NCBI GenBank assembly: GCA_020860885.1
Contig: JAJBTS010000419.1
Coordinates: forward strand, 1-7,134
DNA length: 7,134 bases
Direction: 5' to 3'
Source: Bacteroidales bacterium
Lineage (GTDB): Bacteria > Bacteroidota > Bacteroidia > Bacteroidales > Azobacteroidaceae
The position numbers and the translations under genes are program-made. Positions 6,307 through 7,134 of this stretch are shown here, piece by piece (position 1 is the stretch's first letter; every line of letters begins with the position of its first letter). The notes under the pieces are model-generated. The model searched no databases and was not told the DNA's origin. It worked only from the letters and a program-made list of their open reading frames with translations.

Positions 6307-7134
6307 GAAAATTACTTCCTTTTCTATTTTCTATTTGCTTTTTTATTTCAGCAACTCATGCACAGGATCTGGTTCCTCCCTTGGATATTCCTCTTTATTT
6401 AAGTGGAAACTTTGGCGAATTAAGAGCAAATCATTTTCATTCAGGTATTGATTTTAAGACACAAGGAGTGACAGGACTTCCGGTTAAGTCTGTTAAAGAA
6501 GGATATATCTCCCGGATCAGTGTTAGCCCTTATGGTTACGGCAATGCTTTGTATATTGATCATCCCGATGGAACTACCTCTGTCTATGCTCATTTAGATA
6601 GATTTACTCCAGACATTGAATCTGTCGTAAGAGATAGCCAATACGTAAAAGAAACTTTTGCCGTTAACTTGTTTTTTAGTCCGGATCAATTATCAATAGC
6701 AAAAGGAGAAAAGATTGCGTACAGCGGGAATACCGGAAGCTCAGGAGGACCACATGTTCACTTCGAAATTCGGGAGACCCAAACGGAAATGCCTTTGGAT
6801 CCGTTGCCTTTTTATAAGGATAAAATAAAAGATACTCGTCCTCCCGAAATTCGCGGGCTTATGATTTTCCCCCAGTTTAATAAAGGAGTGGTAAATGGAA
6901 ATACAAACAATCAGGAAGTTGAATTGATTAAAAATTCTTCCGGGCAAATGATTGTCAAAGATAAGATTACTGCATGGGGCGAAATTGGTGTGGGAATCAA
7001 AGCTTACGACCGGATGAATGAAACTTCCAATATTTATGGAGTAAATGAAATTATATTAAAAGTCGATGGGGAAGAGGTTTATCATTCCATAATGGATAAG
7101 TTTTCTTTTGATAAAACACGCTATTTAAATACTT
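6303..7134 (+). CDS. M23 family metallopeptidase, secreted (3' partial)
   Basis: Probable zinc-dependent peptidoglycan endopeptidase of the LytM/M23 group acting in the envelope. The frame starts at the ATG overlapping the previous stop and stays open to the window end (277 codons plus one base), so the C-terminus is missing. Residues 1-20 look like a signal peptide with a likely cleavage after THA (18-20); there is no lipobox. The M23 domain covers about 30-170. Zinc ligands His46 and Asp50 lie in HSGID, His153 in HVH (151-153), and a conserved His97 in YAHL, with SGNTGSSGGPHVHFEIR (141-157) very typical. All metal-binding residues are present, so activity is expected. The loop between YAHL and SGNTG is about 20 residues longer than in simple M23 domains and contains VNLFFSPDQLSIAKGEKI. 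The domain is N-terminal and is followed by a beta-rich region (from about 183) containing GVGIKAYDRMNET and GVNEIILKVDGEEVY, probably an Ig-like domain. The GAAGG just before the ATG is too close to act as a normal ribosome binding site. Confidence 0.93.
   Translation, partial: MRKLLPFLFSICFFISATHAQDLVPPLDIPLYLSGNFGELRANHFHSGIDFKTQGVTGLPVKSVKEGYISRISVSPYGYGNALYIDHPDGTTSVYAHLDRFTPDIESVVRDSQYVKETFAVNLFFSPDQLSIAKGEKIAYSGNTGSSGGPHVHFEIRETQTEMPLDPLPFYKDKIKDTRPPEIRGLMIFPQFNKGVVNGNTNNQEVELIKNSSGQMIVKDKITAWGEIGVGIKAYDRMNETSNIYGVNEIILKVDGEEVYHSIMDKFSFDKTRYLNT

Noticed and set aside
35..6947. Open frames of 61-126 codons on the minus strand
   Set aside because: All lie inside well-supported plus-strand genes, show no recognisable domains, and look like chance shadows in Cys-, Ser- and Ile-rich composition.

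Overview
The window is a densely packed stretch of seven co-directional (+ strand) genes from an AT-rich member of the Bacteroidota, most likely the order Bacteroidales. The evidence is the close match of several products to the Bacteroidales forms of their families (single-chain alpha2 glycyl-tRNA synthetase, a divergent FabI, a DPP5-type S9 peptidase), the lipoproteins with acidic stretches after the lipobox cysteine, and the near absence of Shine-Dalgarno sequences before the starts. The genus cannot be fixed from the sequence. Dysgonomonadaceae or Porphyromonadaceae-like is a guess.

Layout: (1) 1-1478, glycyl-tRNA synthetase, lacking only about the first 20 residues, which lie upstream of the window. 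(2) 1475-2065, LemA-family membrane-anchored protein. (3) 2072-2734, FKBP-type peptidyl-prolyl isomerase lipoprotein. (4) 2731-4824, S9 serine peptidase resembling dipeptidyl-peptidase 5, also a predicted lipoprotein. (5) 4829-5683, enoyl-ACP reductase FabI. (6) 5695-6306, Sua5/YciO/YrdC-family protein with YciO-type signature residues. (7) 6303-7134, N-terminal part of a secreted M23 metallopeptidase that runs off the 3' end.

The genes are separated by 11 bases or fewer, and three junctions are 4-base ATGA overlaps, so the block is probably transcribed as one unit with some translational coupling. It mixes translation functions (GlyRS, YciO-like protein), membrane lipid synthesis (FabI) and envelope or secreted proteins (LemA, FKBP lipoprotein, DPP5-like peptidase, M23 peptidase). 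This reads as a growth-linked housekeeping cluster rather than a dedicated pathway. No RNA gene, mobile element, CRISPR array, internal terminator or convincing internal promoter was seen, and no gene-free stretch exceeds 11 bases. I found no new biological system here. The points most worth checking are the possible surface export of both lipoproteins, a roughly 40-residue insertion in the FKBP domain, the YciO-type rather than TsaC-type signature, and LemA without its usual TPM-domain partner.
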